Shown one piece after another: positions 38,330-48,107 of a stretch of 64,000 bases of DNA (position 1 is its first letter; every line of letters starts with the position of its first letter). A program made the position numbers and the translations under genes. The notes beneath the pieces are model-generated. The model saw only the letters and a program-made list of their open reading frames with translations, had not been told where the DNA came from and made no database searches. This DNA is from Takifugu bimaculatus. Lineage: Eukaryota > Chordata > Actinopteri > Tetraodontiformes > Tetraodontidae. The stretch lies in NCBI GenBank assembly GCA_004026145.2, contig CP034991.1, forward strand, positions 1,321,634 to 1,385,633, read 5' to 3'.

Positions 38330-40245
38330 CCTTCTGCGTCAATATTACCAGCCGGAACCGCCGCTCCTGTTCCCAGCGGAGCGTGGGGACGGCATTGGAG
38401 CAGTGGTGTGTGCAACCCTTTGTGCTCCACATAAGGGAAAATATCCCAGTGGGGGGGTTGGTTCCCAGTTGTCTCTACAGTCACAACTGCAGACTGAATG
38501 TATTTTGTTCTCTTCTGTCACTGGTCAAAACGTACATCTCTAATTAGAACCAAAAAAAATCCCCGAAAAATGCAGTTAGCATCACTGCTAACCAAATAGT
38601 TCCCCTGTGACATTAGGGAGGTTTATTCCATATACGATTCCACTGATATTTAAGACGTTATTGGTTAGAACTTCCTGATCATTGCAGAGGACTGATTTTT
38701 ATTATTTTCCCTCCACAAAGAAGGATGTCGGGATTGTTACCCATGAAATATGAAGCCGCCGAGGTGCCCTGACAGTGAGAGCGCACCGCCCGTCGGCTCA
38801 AATGTCAAATTATTTATCCTGATCAAGTGGGGAAATGTCAGCGCCTGTAAGACAACAAAAGGCTGCTGAAACGTGCTGCGGTAACAGTGTGTGTGTGCGT
38901 GTGTGTGTGGGGTGGGGGGGGTCCTCTGTAAAACTGAGAATATCTCTGTCTGCGAACAAAATAATTATTTTGTTGTCCCTCTGCTTTAACGCCCAGTCTG
39001 TATTATTTTGCAATGTGCTTTTTCTTTTTTCTCCTTTTTTACTTTATTGAAACGTTTAAAAGGTGGATTGGTCACTTTATTCTGAACAACACTGGATGAT
39101 GATTTACTGTGACAACACCTGAGCCAATTATGCAAACTTTGGGCAAAGTTTGAATTATGCAACAGCACGGATATTTATTGCTTATTTATTGGTTCCTTGT
39201 CCCTCTCAGTGATTATTAACCTCTCTATGCAATATTGTTGTAGTTTATGATTAATTATGATCACAGATTACGGCAGATGTTTAGAGACAACAATGTCCAC
39301 GTATATGAGTTAAAGGGGAACCATGACTTTAAAAGAAAAATGTTTAATGTTGTAAATCAAACTCCACAAAAATAACATTTGGAGTGTTAAAATATTAGCA
39401 AGGATCAGATGGAATGCTAAATTAACTTAGCCTAAATGGTATCAGAAATGGTTTAATTAGATGTGTTGGTACACATGCAAGATTTTCCTTAATACATTTT
39501 GGTTGATGTTATAGATATAACAGGTAAAGAAACGATGACTTTGAGGGAAATATCAAACTATGTTCTGGGCTGCTTCTGCTCGATACTAAAAGAAAAATGT
39601 GAAATGCCCTTTAAATCGGAGAATTGATCAAGTTGAGTCGTGTTTGAATCAATCACCCCAGGCTGGACTGTATCAATAACTCCTGGCTTATTTTGTCACA
39701 CTGAATGACACAAATGAAACGTGACCTAAAGGTCATCCACAAGCTGCCGCTCGTTCGTCGTGCGGGCACCCGCGGCCGAGGCGCGCTCCCGCGGCGCTGC
39801 GTAAAGATCTTCACGCTGACTGTTTTAAAGGTGTTAAATATGTAAAGGCTGTTGTAAATACAAATCTGTGTTGTACAAGTGGAGGGGGGGTGTCGTGATT
39901 GGAGTCACGCCAAACGCGGGAGTTGCATGTGCCATGTGCGTGTTTGTCCCTTCCAGAAAACACAACCGTGACGTCATACCCATAGTGACCCGGTGCCCTC
40001 CTGAGCCTGTTTGAAAAGGTTTCTTTTGGATCTGCCAGGGCTCTGTATGAACTGCGTCTTGTACCTCAGAACCTGGGCTCTCCTCTTCTCTCCAGTGTCC
40101 ACAGCAACTTGTATAAACGGTGTTCTGACTGAAAAGATGACGTCGTCTGTCCTTTTTTTTTGCACCGCGTTGAATCCGTGTGATGACATCAGTGTCGGAC
40201 ATGAAGCTGTGACTTGTCTTCTATTAAAAAGTCGGTGAGTCACTG
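38330..40245 (+). other. srrm4: Presumed srrm4 3'UTR
   Basis: About 1.9 kb of AT-rich sequence without a supported exon. It follows the srrm4 stop and precedes the hspb8 promoter. An ATTAAA at 40223-40228, following a TGTAAATA (Pumilio-type) motif near 39853, is the best poly(A) signal I see. The exact 3' end is inference; the mRNA could be shorter. Confidence 0.45.
40223..40228 (+). other. srrm4: Candidate srrm4 poly(A) signal ATTAAA
   Basis: ATTAAA, the commonest variant of the polyadenylation hexamer, lies about 1.9 kb after the srrm4 stop and 374 nt before the hspb8 TATA-like element. No AATAAA was noticed in the interval. Confidence 0.35.
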
Positions 40246-40601
40246 CGCCGGAGGAGCTGCGGGGTCCGAGTGAGCGACAACTGGACTCGAACTTTATTTG
40301 GTAAAGGGAGGCTGGTCTCCGGTCAGCTGTTGCGTCCGCGCTGCAAAAAGTTCCACCGTCTCCGCGTTGGTTAAAGATTGTTTCCGTTCAATTGGACCTT
40401 AAAGTCACGCTGGGAAGCCAAGCTGCAGAACCGCAGCGCGCCAGGTTCTTTTGGGTTTTATCCGACGGAGCTGAAGCGTCGTCAGAGCTTCTTGAGCTGG
40501 TATTTTTTACAGTGTGGGGGATTCTCAGAGATCCTCCCAGCACTTTCCCGACACTTGTTCTGGGTCGACTCACCAGTTAGGAAATCGCCCTCGGGTGGGC
40601 C

Positions 40602-40608
40602 TATAAAG
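40602..40608 (+). promoter_or_regulatory. hspb8: hspb8 TATA-like element
   Basis: TATAAAG within GGCCTATAAAGCCC, 214 nt upstream of the hspb8 ATG, implying a start near 40630 and a 5'UTR of roughly 190 nt. CTAGAAATAA at 40733-40742 resembles a MEF2 site. I found no clean three-unit heat-shock element nearby. Confidence 0.5.
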
Positions 40609-40821
40609 CCCCCAGCCAGGAGGGTAAACGTGTTTATTAAAGACGGGCCACAGCGGGGATCGAGAGCGCTGCGTGATTGAGTGCGTAACGGGAATGTGCG
40701 TGATCCAGAAGACATAACCACGCCTAGAAATAACTAGCGCCTCCTCAAAAAAGTTCAGATTCTACTTTGGAGTCGTTTGGCGTCAGCTTCCCCGGAGCAG
40801 ATCAGCAGAAGACAGCGGGCC

Positions 40822-41248
40822 ATGGCCGAGGGGGACTTCTACACCATGGGCAGCCGGCAGAGGTTTCCGAGGGACCCGTTTGGAGAATCCCCGTTCATGG
40901 ATCAGTCTCCTTTCAGGGAGCAGCTCACATCTCGCTTCATGGACGATGATTTTGGAATGCCGGCCTTCCGTGATGACCTGGCGATGGACTGGCCGGGCTG
41001 GGCTCGGCCGGGTCGGCTCACTACGCGTCTCAGCCCCTCGCCCTTTGGCGGCGGGTTGCGCGCCGGCTTCCCCGCGCGTCAGTCCACGGGAGGCCCCGCG
41101 CTGTACGGCGGCAGGTACGGCGAGCCTTCCTCCAGGAGCTCGCCCGTCACGGCGGGGGGAGAACCCTGGAAGGTGTGCGTGAACGTGCACAGCTTCAAAC
41201 CAGAAGAACTAAATGTCAAAACCAAAGACGGATTTGTAGAAGTGTCAG
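40822..41248 (+). CDS. hspb8: hspb8 exon 1
   Basis: Residues 1-142 plus the first base of Gly143. The donor GTGAGT follows VEVSG, the conserved first intron position of vertebrate HSPB8-type genes. The N-terminal part is richer in Arg, Pro and Gly than the human protein (AGFPARQSTGGPALYGGRYG), which accounts for much of the extra length. Confidence 0.97.
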
Positions 41249-42969
41249 GTGAGTGACGAGGCGAAGTCAGTGGATTTGTGAGATAAATTCCCTGTTTTTC
41301 TTCCTGCATTTCGTGAGGGTGACCCCCGGTGTGACCTGACCCCCCTGAAAAGCCGGAAAAGCCTGCAAAACCAGCTATTTTAGGCCCAAAAGAGTTTATC
41401 CGCTCTCCCGATTGGAGTGTGGCTGCACAGTGATACTGAAAATGCAGAATTATTGGTGTCGCGTTGAGCTGCTGCCAGGACAGAAAAGGATCTCCGTCTT
41501 TGGACTGGTTAAAAATAATAATAAAATCATAATTTGCTCATTAAAAAAGAGACAGGCGCCCCTAGTGGCCATTTGTTGGGTCGAGGCGGCGAGATTCCCT
41601 TTTAAATCACGTAGGGTATGTTGGATTATTAATATTGTAATTTCATGAAGGATTTCCAACATAGAGCCTGAACTTTTCTCAACTTCTAATGGTTATGGAC
41701 CATCTAACTGTCGTGTCTTCATCAATTCAAGCGTCTTTCACGTGAAAACAACTGCGCAAAGCTCACAAACACTCGAAGAGCTCGAGTTCTTTGCAGCTCA
41801 TCGTTCCCAACGCGGCGTCTCCACCGAAGCCCCGGCGGTGGAGCACACTTTGATAAGTCTGGATGTGGAAGAGCTTGACAGAATCGTAGGGCTGGGACCT
41901 GTATCCTGGCAGGCGGATCCTCCGGCTTAGACACCTGTTTCAGATTCCGAGACAATCGCTCCCGCAGTTGCTCATGAGCTCAAATTAGAATTAAAGCGCG
42001 TCGAGGCCCGTGACAACAGTCTCTGTTTACAATAAGACAAGCCACTCGGCTCCATTAAACACAGAAGGGAATGTTCTGGAAATAGGAACTCGCTTCTGCT
42101 GAGTTGTCAAGCAGGTTTTGTCTCCCCTCTGCCGAGGACAACGCGGAGAAACGGACGAGGAGGGCGAATTTTCCGAGATAGCCTGAGCAGAAAGGGGCGA
42201 AGGGTTTTTTTAATGCCCCGGCTATGCCAGTTGGGTCATTCAATCAGGGTGTTGTTCCTGCCTGACGCGGTGACCTGACCCTGTTCTAAATGTGTAACCA
42301 GGTCGAGCATGAGCCGACAAATATTTAGCATCCCTCACATGATCTATGGAATTAGTCCTTTACTGGTATCCTGAATAGTCCTGGTTATTAAAAGATTCTT
42401 CTGATTCGACGGGCGAATAGCAAGCGTCCCAAAGCCCTATGGGTAATCCCACAAACACGGTGTTTGTTTTCAATCTGTGAACTCTGTTAGGCGTCATTTC
42501 TCCATGAAACTCGACCTTTAACATCTGAATGTTCTCCTGGTTTAAATAATAACTGCATGACTTCACCACGCTCTCCGGAGTATCATTTCAGTCTCTGGAA
42601 GACCGCAGCCTTCTCGGCCAGCAGATGCGTCACCACAGGGGTCACGCGCACACTGGAGCCTGAAGTGCATGCTGGCGGTTGGGGGGCTGGGGGGCTGGGG
42701 GGCACACTCCCAAAGGCAGCGCTGATATTTGGCAGCCGTGTAGCAGCTGCTAGCAAACCCAAAGAGAGCCGGAACGCCTGTAACAGGGTTCAGAGGAGCA
42801 GGCGGTGTGTGTGTGTGTGGGGGGGGGGGGGGGTGGTGAACTCCTCTCCGACTTCAACATTCCCGAATGTGTCTCATAGGGAAGATTCGCTGAGAACATG
42901 TTGATGCTTCGACATTTCAAAGTGCTGACTGTAGCTCACCGTCAACACAAAAACACAGCTAGGTCTCAG

Positions 42970-43028
<59 letters not shown>

Positions 43029-45225
43029 GCTCTCTGTAGTAGCATCAGCTGTGTTTGCGTTCTTACGCATACGTTTCTCTTAAGACCCCATGATATTATT
43101 GTAAAATCTTTAACTTGTGTTTTTTCCATGTTTTGAGTTTGTGAATTCACTGTGTTGTTTTTTTTTTAATTTCACGCAGGAAAACACGAAGAGAAGCAGG
43201 AAGAAGGAGGCATCGTGACGAAGAATTTCACAAAGAAGATACAGTAAGTGTGACACGTTAGCAGCGCAATAGCAAGAGGTTGATTAGCCACAGAGAGGGA
43301 GAAACAAGCAAAAACCCCTCCTGTTACACCTCACATGTGCAGAGGAGTTGTTAAGTGAGGGGTGAGAGGACCATCTGAGGAGGGAGATTAGGTGTGTTAG
43401 CTTATTTTCACCAGTATTATCGAACAAGGAATCCACTCCCGACAGAACTTTACTGCTGAAGTGAGAGGATTGTTTCTGCGCTAAGCTCCCTCTAAGCTAG
43501 TGCAGGACTGCACAGATATTTCACATACTTCAGGTTTATCAGTTTGTAACCCAACCAAGATGAAAACCTCCGAAACCCACCTGGCTCATCAACTCTGTTT
43601 GCTCAAGACTTCAAACAATGCCGTTAAATCACTGGTGCGACCATTCGAAAATTTGGCGCTAGCTTTTGTCTGCTCATAGCACAATTGTTTTAAGTGGAAA
43701 TTATCCCTCCCCAACTCCACCCAATAACCCCAAAAGCCAATAACGAGTGGCAATGAATACGTGGAGAGAGGACTGGTGCACCAGCTGGTGGTGCCTTCTT
43801 TGGTTATATGAAACCATGAGTAACGCTACTCATGTTTTTATAACAATGACAAAAGCAGCAGTACATTTTATCCATATTGTAATGGAGGACTCGAAGGGCC
43901 GACTAAAGCACTCATAAATGGAACAGGAACTAAGGAGACAGGGAAAGTCCCACCAATAGACCTAGAAGTTCAGCAGAGTCCCAGTAAAAACGTGTAACTT
44001 ATTAACTGGACATGTTGTTATTCTAGTGGGAAAAGTGTTGAGGTCAAGGTCGGACCGCTGGACTCTGTGCTGTGGGAGTGTTGGAAGCAGCAAATAGATG
44101 TGAACGGCCGCGAGTCTCTTCCCTCCTAACGTTTCTGTCGGCTTGAGTAGGGAGAGAGCACACTGGACGGTTTCCTTTTGGCATCCGCACAAAATCGATG
44201 CGCGAGCTGAAAGATGCGCTCGGCGAAGGTAAATAAACTCCCGGAGGTGGACAGATAATGATTGTGCTCAGAGGAGGCGGGGCCAAAGGGACGGAGACGC
44301 TGGCATGGAGCCTCAACGCAGCAGGTTGAACTCTGCGTGAGGTCGGGAGGTTAACAGACTCCAGGCTGTATCGATCACCCCCAAGGAGCGCACGTCTGAG
44401 CCGGGCCGGAGCGCTTCGCCGGTTCCCTCTTTTGGTCTCGGTATTTCACTGCGAAGCGGAAAAGTCGTTTTCCGGTCTGCTCTAATTAAAGGGAGGATGA
44501 GTTCACGGTCTCCTCAGAAGAGGGCAGCCTGGTGTTTATACTGACGCCCTCAGACACTTGGCAGCCCGCACCAATATCCATATTTGGCGTCGCTCTCCGG
44601 CGCAACGTTCCTTGTCCGGACGGCTCCGTCTGTCCTGGCTGCAGGTATTAGAGGCCTCACATTCCAGGGGAACATCTACTGTTTAGAAAATAAACCTCAA
44701 CCTACAACGCTTTTATGGAGGTAAACCCTCCTGCCTGTGCTGGATGGATGAACATTCTGCAGATGTGCAACCCCCCCACCCCCCCCCCAACGTGGACTGA
44801 TATCGAGCGAGCTGTTACCATGTTGTAAAAGTGGTGATCAGCAGATCGTAGAGCTGGATCCTTCAGGTTTTCTCACTTTTTATAGTTCCAGAAACTAGTT
44901 TCCGACGACATCCGCCGAGCATTGCGTGACCTCTAGCGCTGCTCCTCCAGACTCCTCCGTGTTCCTCCCACTCAGATTTTAAATCAGCCATCTTCAAAAT
45001 CTAACAGAAAGTCTGCTAAATCCCAAATTTCCTCCCCTCCCGTTCCTCAGGATCCCAGTCGACGTGGACCCGCTGACTGTGTTCGCCTCGCTGTCCCCAG
45101 AGGGCGTCCTCATCATCGAAGCCCGGCAGACGCCTCCCTATCACCTGTTCAGCAGCGAGAGCCTGCAGCCCGGCGACGCGCCGGAGCCCGACTCCCCCAA
45201 ACCGCAAGAGGCCCCGATGGCCTGA
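40822..45225 (+). CDS. hspb8: hspb8, heat shock protein beta-8 (Hsp22); 3 exons
   Basis: Cytosolic ATP-independent holdase; in vertebrates it works with BAG3 in chaperone-assisted autophagy of misfolded clients. Exons 40822-41248, 43180-43243 and 45051-45225 total 666 nt, i.e. 221 aa (human 196). ATG at 40822 sits in a strong context (GCCATGG). The variable N-terminal region (1-112) keeps RDPFGESPF and DDDFGMPAFRDDL, typical of HSPB8. The alpha-crystallin domain runs from about 115 to 198 and contains PWKVCVNVHSFKPEEL, VKTKDGFVEVSG, NFTKKIQ and DPLTVFASLSPEGVLIIEA. The Lys pair of NFTKKIQ, which includes the human K141 neuropathy site, is retained. There is no C-terminal IxI motif, as usual for HSPB8. 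Introns lie at the positions usual for this family. AATAAA at 45915 is the likely 3' end. Confidence 0.97.
41555..41570 (-). promoter_or_regulatory. CTCF-like motif, reverse
   Basis: Minus strand GGCCACTAGGGGCGCC fits the CTCF core, in hspb8 intron 1. Confidence 0.45.
42974..43027. repeat. (GT)n microsatellite in hspb8 intron 1
   Basis: 54 nt of pure GT, 153 nt upstream of hspb8 exon 2. Confidence 0.95.
43180..43243 (+). CDS. hspb8: hspb8 exon 2
   Basis: 64 nt, phase 1 to phase 2. Acceptor aatttcacgcag, donor GTAAGT. Encodes GKHEEKQEEGGIVTKNFTKK followed by I and part of Q, the beta5-beta7 region of the alpha-crystallin domain. Exon 2 of the neighbouring small heat-shock gene is also 64 nt with the same phases. 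Confidence 0.97.
45051..45225 (+). CDS. hspb8: hspb8 exon 3
   Basis: 175 nt including TGA at 45223-45225. Acceptor cccgttcctcag. Encodes IPVDVDPLTVFASLSPEGVL followed by IIEARQTPPYHLF, closing the alpha-crystallin domain. The C-terminal tail is Pro/Glu-rich and ends QEAPMA. Confidence 0.97.
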
Positions 45226-45914
45226 ACCGGCGCCCCGAACTGCCGTCCTGCACCAGGTTGAAGGTCTTGGACACGTGGAGCTGGAATATGAGAGGGGACA
45301 GATGAGTCCTCTATTAAAGCTGCACGCGCTAAAAACATTTCCTTTGTTGAAAACTAATCTGAAAATGAAATATATTCCTTTGTACTGCCAGCGTGGAGGC
45401 TTAAGGCATTCCCTTTCCTTACAAATTGAGACTCTTCCCGGAGTTTTGAGAATCCAAAAGTGCCGGCCGGAGCGTTGAGAACGGCTCAGGCCGCCCCGGC
45501 TGGAGGAGCGCTCGCTTCATTAACTTTACGGGTGCAGCTTTAATAGACGGGGGCATCTGGAGGCTGCCGGGGCACAGACGTGTCACAAATGAAATGTCCT
45601 TAATAAGTAAGCGAATTTGACACCGTGTGGGATCCTCCATCAGTTTTATATTTGTATTTATATGACAAAGGGGGCAGATTTGTGTGCCTGGACCTGAAGT
45701 TCCACAGCGGTTCATTTGTTGAGTTAAAGATTGTCACTTAAAATATGAAAGCTGCAGAATAATGTAAATATGCTTCAACCAGTGCTAATTAGCTATATTA
45801 AAAGGAAAAACAGCGCATTTCTTTTGTATTGAACACTTCAGAACGATGGCTGCATGGTTGTGAGGGCAGTTTCCTGATTTTTGTTTCTGTTGCTATGGTT
45901 CTTTTGTCTGGTGC

Positions 45915-45920
45915 AATAAA
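45915..45920 (+). other. hspb8: hspb8 poly(A) signal AATAAA
   Basis: AATAAA in a GTGCAATAAAAATGTC context, 690 nt after the hspb8 stop codon. It would give a 3'UTR of about 0.7 kb, reasonable for this gene. Confidence 0.55.
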
Positions 45921-46453
45921 AATGTCCAGCCCATCTCCCGCTGTGTCTCCACATCTGTGTTTCGGATTTTCGCTGGAGAGCCGCTCGCGGGGCTTTGTTC
46001 CGCCGCTCCTGGGAGTCCGCGCCGTTATTGTTGGACAACAGAAGGAGGCGGGCGGCGGATTAGCAGAGGACTTAGAGCCGGGCGTGACTGGCACCGCTGC
46101 AGCGCCGCAGAATGGGCCGAACCCGCCGAGGTTTTGGGGAGAAGTGTGGAAACTGGGGGCCGTTCCATCCCATGTCAAAATAATCTGCTCTTTGTCCTGG
46201 AATTAAAGGGGATGGCCAGCTTAGCCTTAAAAATTGCCAAACAGGAACTCTTTGTTGCAGCTTCCACAAACTGTATTTATTGATATCGAATGACTGTGGA
46301 CTTGTGTGCTGCCATGGTAACGGCTCGGCTGGAGATGAACCAGGTGATGCGTGTAGCTGTGATTGATGCACAGATGTGTGGAATCTAGATAATGATTAAA
46401 GAGCTGAGATAAACCAGAGTTTGTCTGATACAAACGTAACAACACTTTGCTGC

Positions 46454-46459
46454 TTTATT
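46454..46459 (-). other. Poly(A) signal of the HSPB1-like sHSP gene
   Basis: AATAAA on the minus strand (TTTATT on plus), 102 nt beyond the stop codon. Together with the hspb8 signal at 45915 it defines a convergent intergenic gap of about 0.53 kb in which I see no other element. Confidence 0.5.
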
Positions 46460-46560
46460 AGAGCTCCAAACATTTCTAAGTGATCTTGATTTTGAGCTGT
46501 AAATGTCAACGCTTGTTAGACCTTTCACCACTGGGGAAGATTTCAGGGGTCTTTCTTATT

Positions 46561-47024
46561 TTACTTGGTGTGTTCTTGCTTCATCTCCTGGTCCTTGGGC
46601 TCCTGGTCCTTGGGCTCCTGGTCTTCCAACTCCTGGTGCTTAGGCTCCTTGTCTCCAGGCTCCTGTTGTTTCAACTGCTGGTCCTCCAGCCCCTGGACTT
46701 CTGACGCCTGTTCTTCTGACTCACGGTCCTCCGACTTCTGGTCTTCCGGTTCCTGGTCTTCATGCTCTTGGTCCTCAGGTTCCAGGTCCTCCGGTTTATG
46801 GACCTCCAGCCCCTGGTCTTGTATCTCCTGGTCCTTCAGCTCCTGGCCCTCCTTGCTCTTTGCTTCTTTTCCCAGTTGTGACACCTCAGGCTGGGTCATC
46901 CCCTCTTTAGCCTCCCTCAAGCCTGCTGGGACATCTTCATCCACAACCTCAGGTCCTGGCTGTTTTAGGGCATCTGTGCCTGGTTCTTCTTGGCGACTCT
47001 CTGTGCTTCTGCCATCTGTAGACC
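46561..47024 (-). CDS. HSPB1-like sHSP exon 5 (pentapeptide-repeat tail)
   Basis: 464 nt including the stop. Acceptor tcccacctctcag. Encodes GSTDGRSTESRQEEPGTDAL, a Glu/Pro-rich linker, then about 18 imperfect 5-residue units (EPEDQ, EHEDQ, EPKDQ, ELEDQ and similar), ending MKQEHTK. The DNA therefore has an imperfect 15-nt period. The opposite strand is also open across this exon (46565-47317) because the repeat lacks stops in that frame; I treat that as a shadow. Confidence 0.7.
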
Positions 47025-47962
47025 CTGAGAGGTGGGACCCTCCAGCTGGCTCTGTCTCCTCCTTCTGCTGGAGCCCCATTGCAGCAGTTACCACATTGGC
47101 TGTTGTAACGGCGGTCCTCCAGTGGAAGCACTTCCCCTTTATCTTGAGCAGCTGGGAAATCTGGATGGTCTGGTGCTCTGCCATTTCTTGGAACCGTATC
47201 AGGGCCTTTTCCTTTTTCCTCCTCCACCTAAACTTGTGGATCAATAAATGTCAGCAAATGTCATTCGCAGAAAAACCTGACAACAAAATGGCCAAACTAC
47301 CACCTTTATGGGAATGATAGTGAGAGCAGGAACAGATCTTTCCGGAACCGGCGCTTCCACTGTTAAGATCCCATCGGCAGACAGCGTGGACACCATTTTG
47401 GTGATGTCAGCCTCAGCTGGCAGCCTGAGGAGGACATGAAGATACATCAGAGATTAGATGGTTGCAATAGTTCATTTCTGAGGTCTTTACTGGCTCTGAC
47501 TACAGCTTCCCAGCCATACCTGTACTTCCTTGTGAAGCACCTGGCAGTAAATCCGTGTTCATCTGGCCTCTCCTCGTGTTTCCCTGGGAATGAATCCCAG
47601 TATAAGAAATAAATGGAACTGAAAAGTTCTTTAATTAGCTAATGTTCTGTACCTGTGACCTCCAGGAAGCCGTCTCTGATCCGCAGAGAAATCTCCGAGG
47701 GTAAGAAGTGAACCACATCCAGGCTGACCCTCCACCAGTACTGGTCCTCAATCTGCACTGGAGAACATTTTGGCCCAGAGATGTGAGGCACAAACAACGG
47801 AGCGGGCAGGTACTGAGAACAGGCTTCCAGCCTTCCCCGGAGACTCTCCTCATCCTCTCTCCGAAAGTCCTGGCCCAGCAACCACCATTTTCTCAGGGGG
47901 TACCAGGAGATGGTCCTGCTGTGCTCCCAACAGGACTGCTGGGTTTTGACCTGTTCAGCCAT
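46561..47962 (-). CDS. HSPB1-like small heat shock protein with a long acidic repeat tail; 5 exons
   Basis: Alpha-crystallin-domain chaperone, probably a cytosolic holdase. Model on the minus strand: exons 47962-47653, 47583-47520, 47424-47304, 47227-47092 and 47024-46561, total 1095 nt, 364 aa. All introns are GT-AG and 67-95 nt long. The N-terminus carries SWYPLRKWW, comparable to SWDPFRDW of HSPB1. The alpha-crystallin domain, about 72-155, includes WWRVSLDVVHFLPSEISLRI, DGFLEVTGKHEERPDEHGF, CFTRKYRLPAEAD and STLSADGILTVEAP. An IPI motif stands at 162-164. Residues 166-364 are an unusually long hydrophilic tail ending in about 18 E-x-x-D-Q-like pentapeptides. The frame of the tail differs from that of exon 4 and is reached by my 67-nt intron (donor GTAACT, acceptor cccacctctcag). 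It is one of the teleost sHSPs of uncertain orthology (hspb15 is one possibility), so no symbol is given. The core is secure; the last splice is inferred. Confidence 0.88.
47092..47227 (-). CDS. HSPB1-like sHSP exon 4 (start of tail)
   Basis: 136 nt, phase 0 to phase 1. Acceptor ccacaagtttag. Encodes VEEEKGKGPDTVPRNGRAPD and continues to RRYNSQC. The donor GTAACT at 47091 opens a 67-nt intron. If that intron is retained, the frame continues to a stop at 46949-46951 and gives a different, Arg/Cys-rich C-terminus. Confidence 0.6.
47304..47424 (-). CDS. HSPB1-like sHSP exon 3
   Basis: 121 nt, phase 2 to phase 0. Acceptor tgtcctcctcag. Encodes LPAEADITKMVSTLSADGIL and continues through TVEAPVPERSVPALTIIPIK, the end of the alpha-crystallin domain and the IxI motif. 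The donor is GTGGTA directly after IPIK, or GTAGTT three bases later (adds one Val). If it is not spliced, the frame runs on for 21 more codons to a stop at 47241-47243. Confidence 0.87.
47520..47583 (-). CDS. HSPB1-like sHSP exon 2
   Basis: 64 nt, phase 1 to phase 2. Acceptor ttcattcccag, donor GTATGG. Encodes GKHEERPDEHGFTARCFTRK followed by Y and part of R. The size and phases match hspb8 exon 2, confirming family membership. Confidence 0.93.
47653..47962 (-). CDS. HSPB1-like sHSP exon 1
   Basis: 310 nt, residues 1-103 plus the first base of Gly104. Starts at the first ATG (MAEQ), about 105 nt downstream of the start site expected from the TATA box. Carries the SWYPLRKWW motif and the first half of the alpha-crystallin domain, and ends at LEVTG with donor GTACAG, the same position and phase as hspb8 intron 1. 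Confidence 0.93.
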
Positions 47963-48097
47963 GTTTCAGCTGGAGAACTCTACTTAATAAATACCAGGCT
48001 GCAAGTAACTTGGTTAATTCCCCTTAACGAGGGAGAAAATGATAAAAGGTTCACCACGGCTAAGGGTGGTGGGGTGGGGAGGGGAGTATCCAAGTTC

Positions 48098-48107
48098 CTT
48101 TATATAT
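48098..48107 (-). promoter_or_regulatory. TATA box of the HSPB1-like sHSP gene
   Basis: TATATAAAGG on the minus strand, 136 nt upstream of the ATG at 47962. A GTATTTATAA sequence near 48178-48187 resembles a MEF2 site, suggesting but not proving muscle expression. No clear heat-shock element was found in the 300 nt upstream. Confidence 0.5.

Noticed and set aside
40777..40821. Upstream in-frame extension of hspb8 exon 1
   Set aside because: Begins with TTG, not ATG; the ATG at 40822 has a strong context and matches the family N-terminus.
46565..47317. 250-codon plus-strand frame opposite the sHSP gene
   Set aside because: Antisense shadow of exons 4-5; the minus strand has the alpha-crystallin core, TATA box, splice sites and poly(A) signal.
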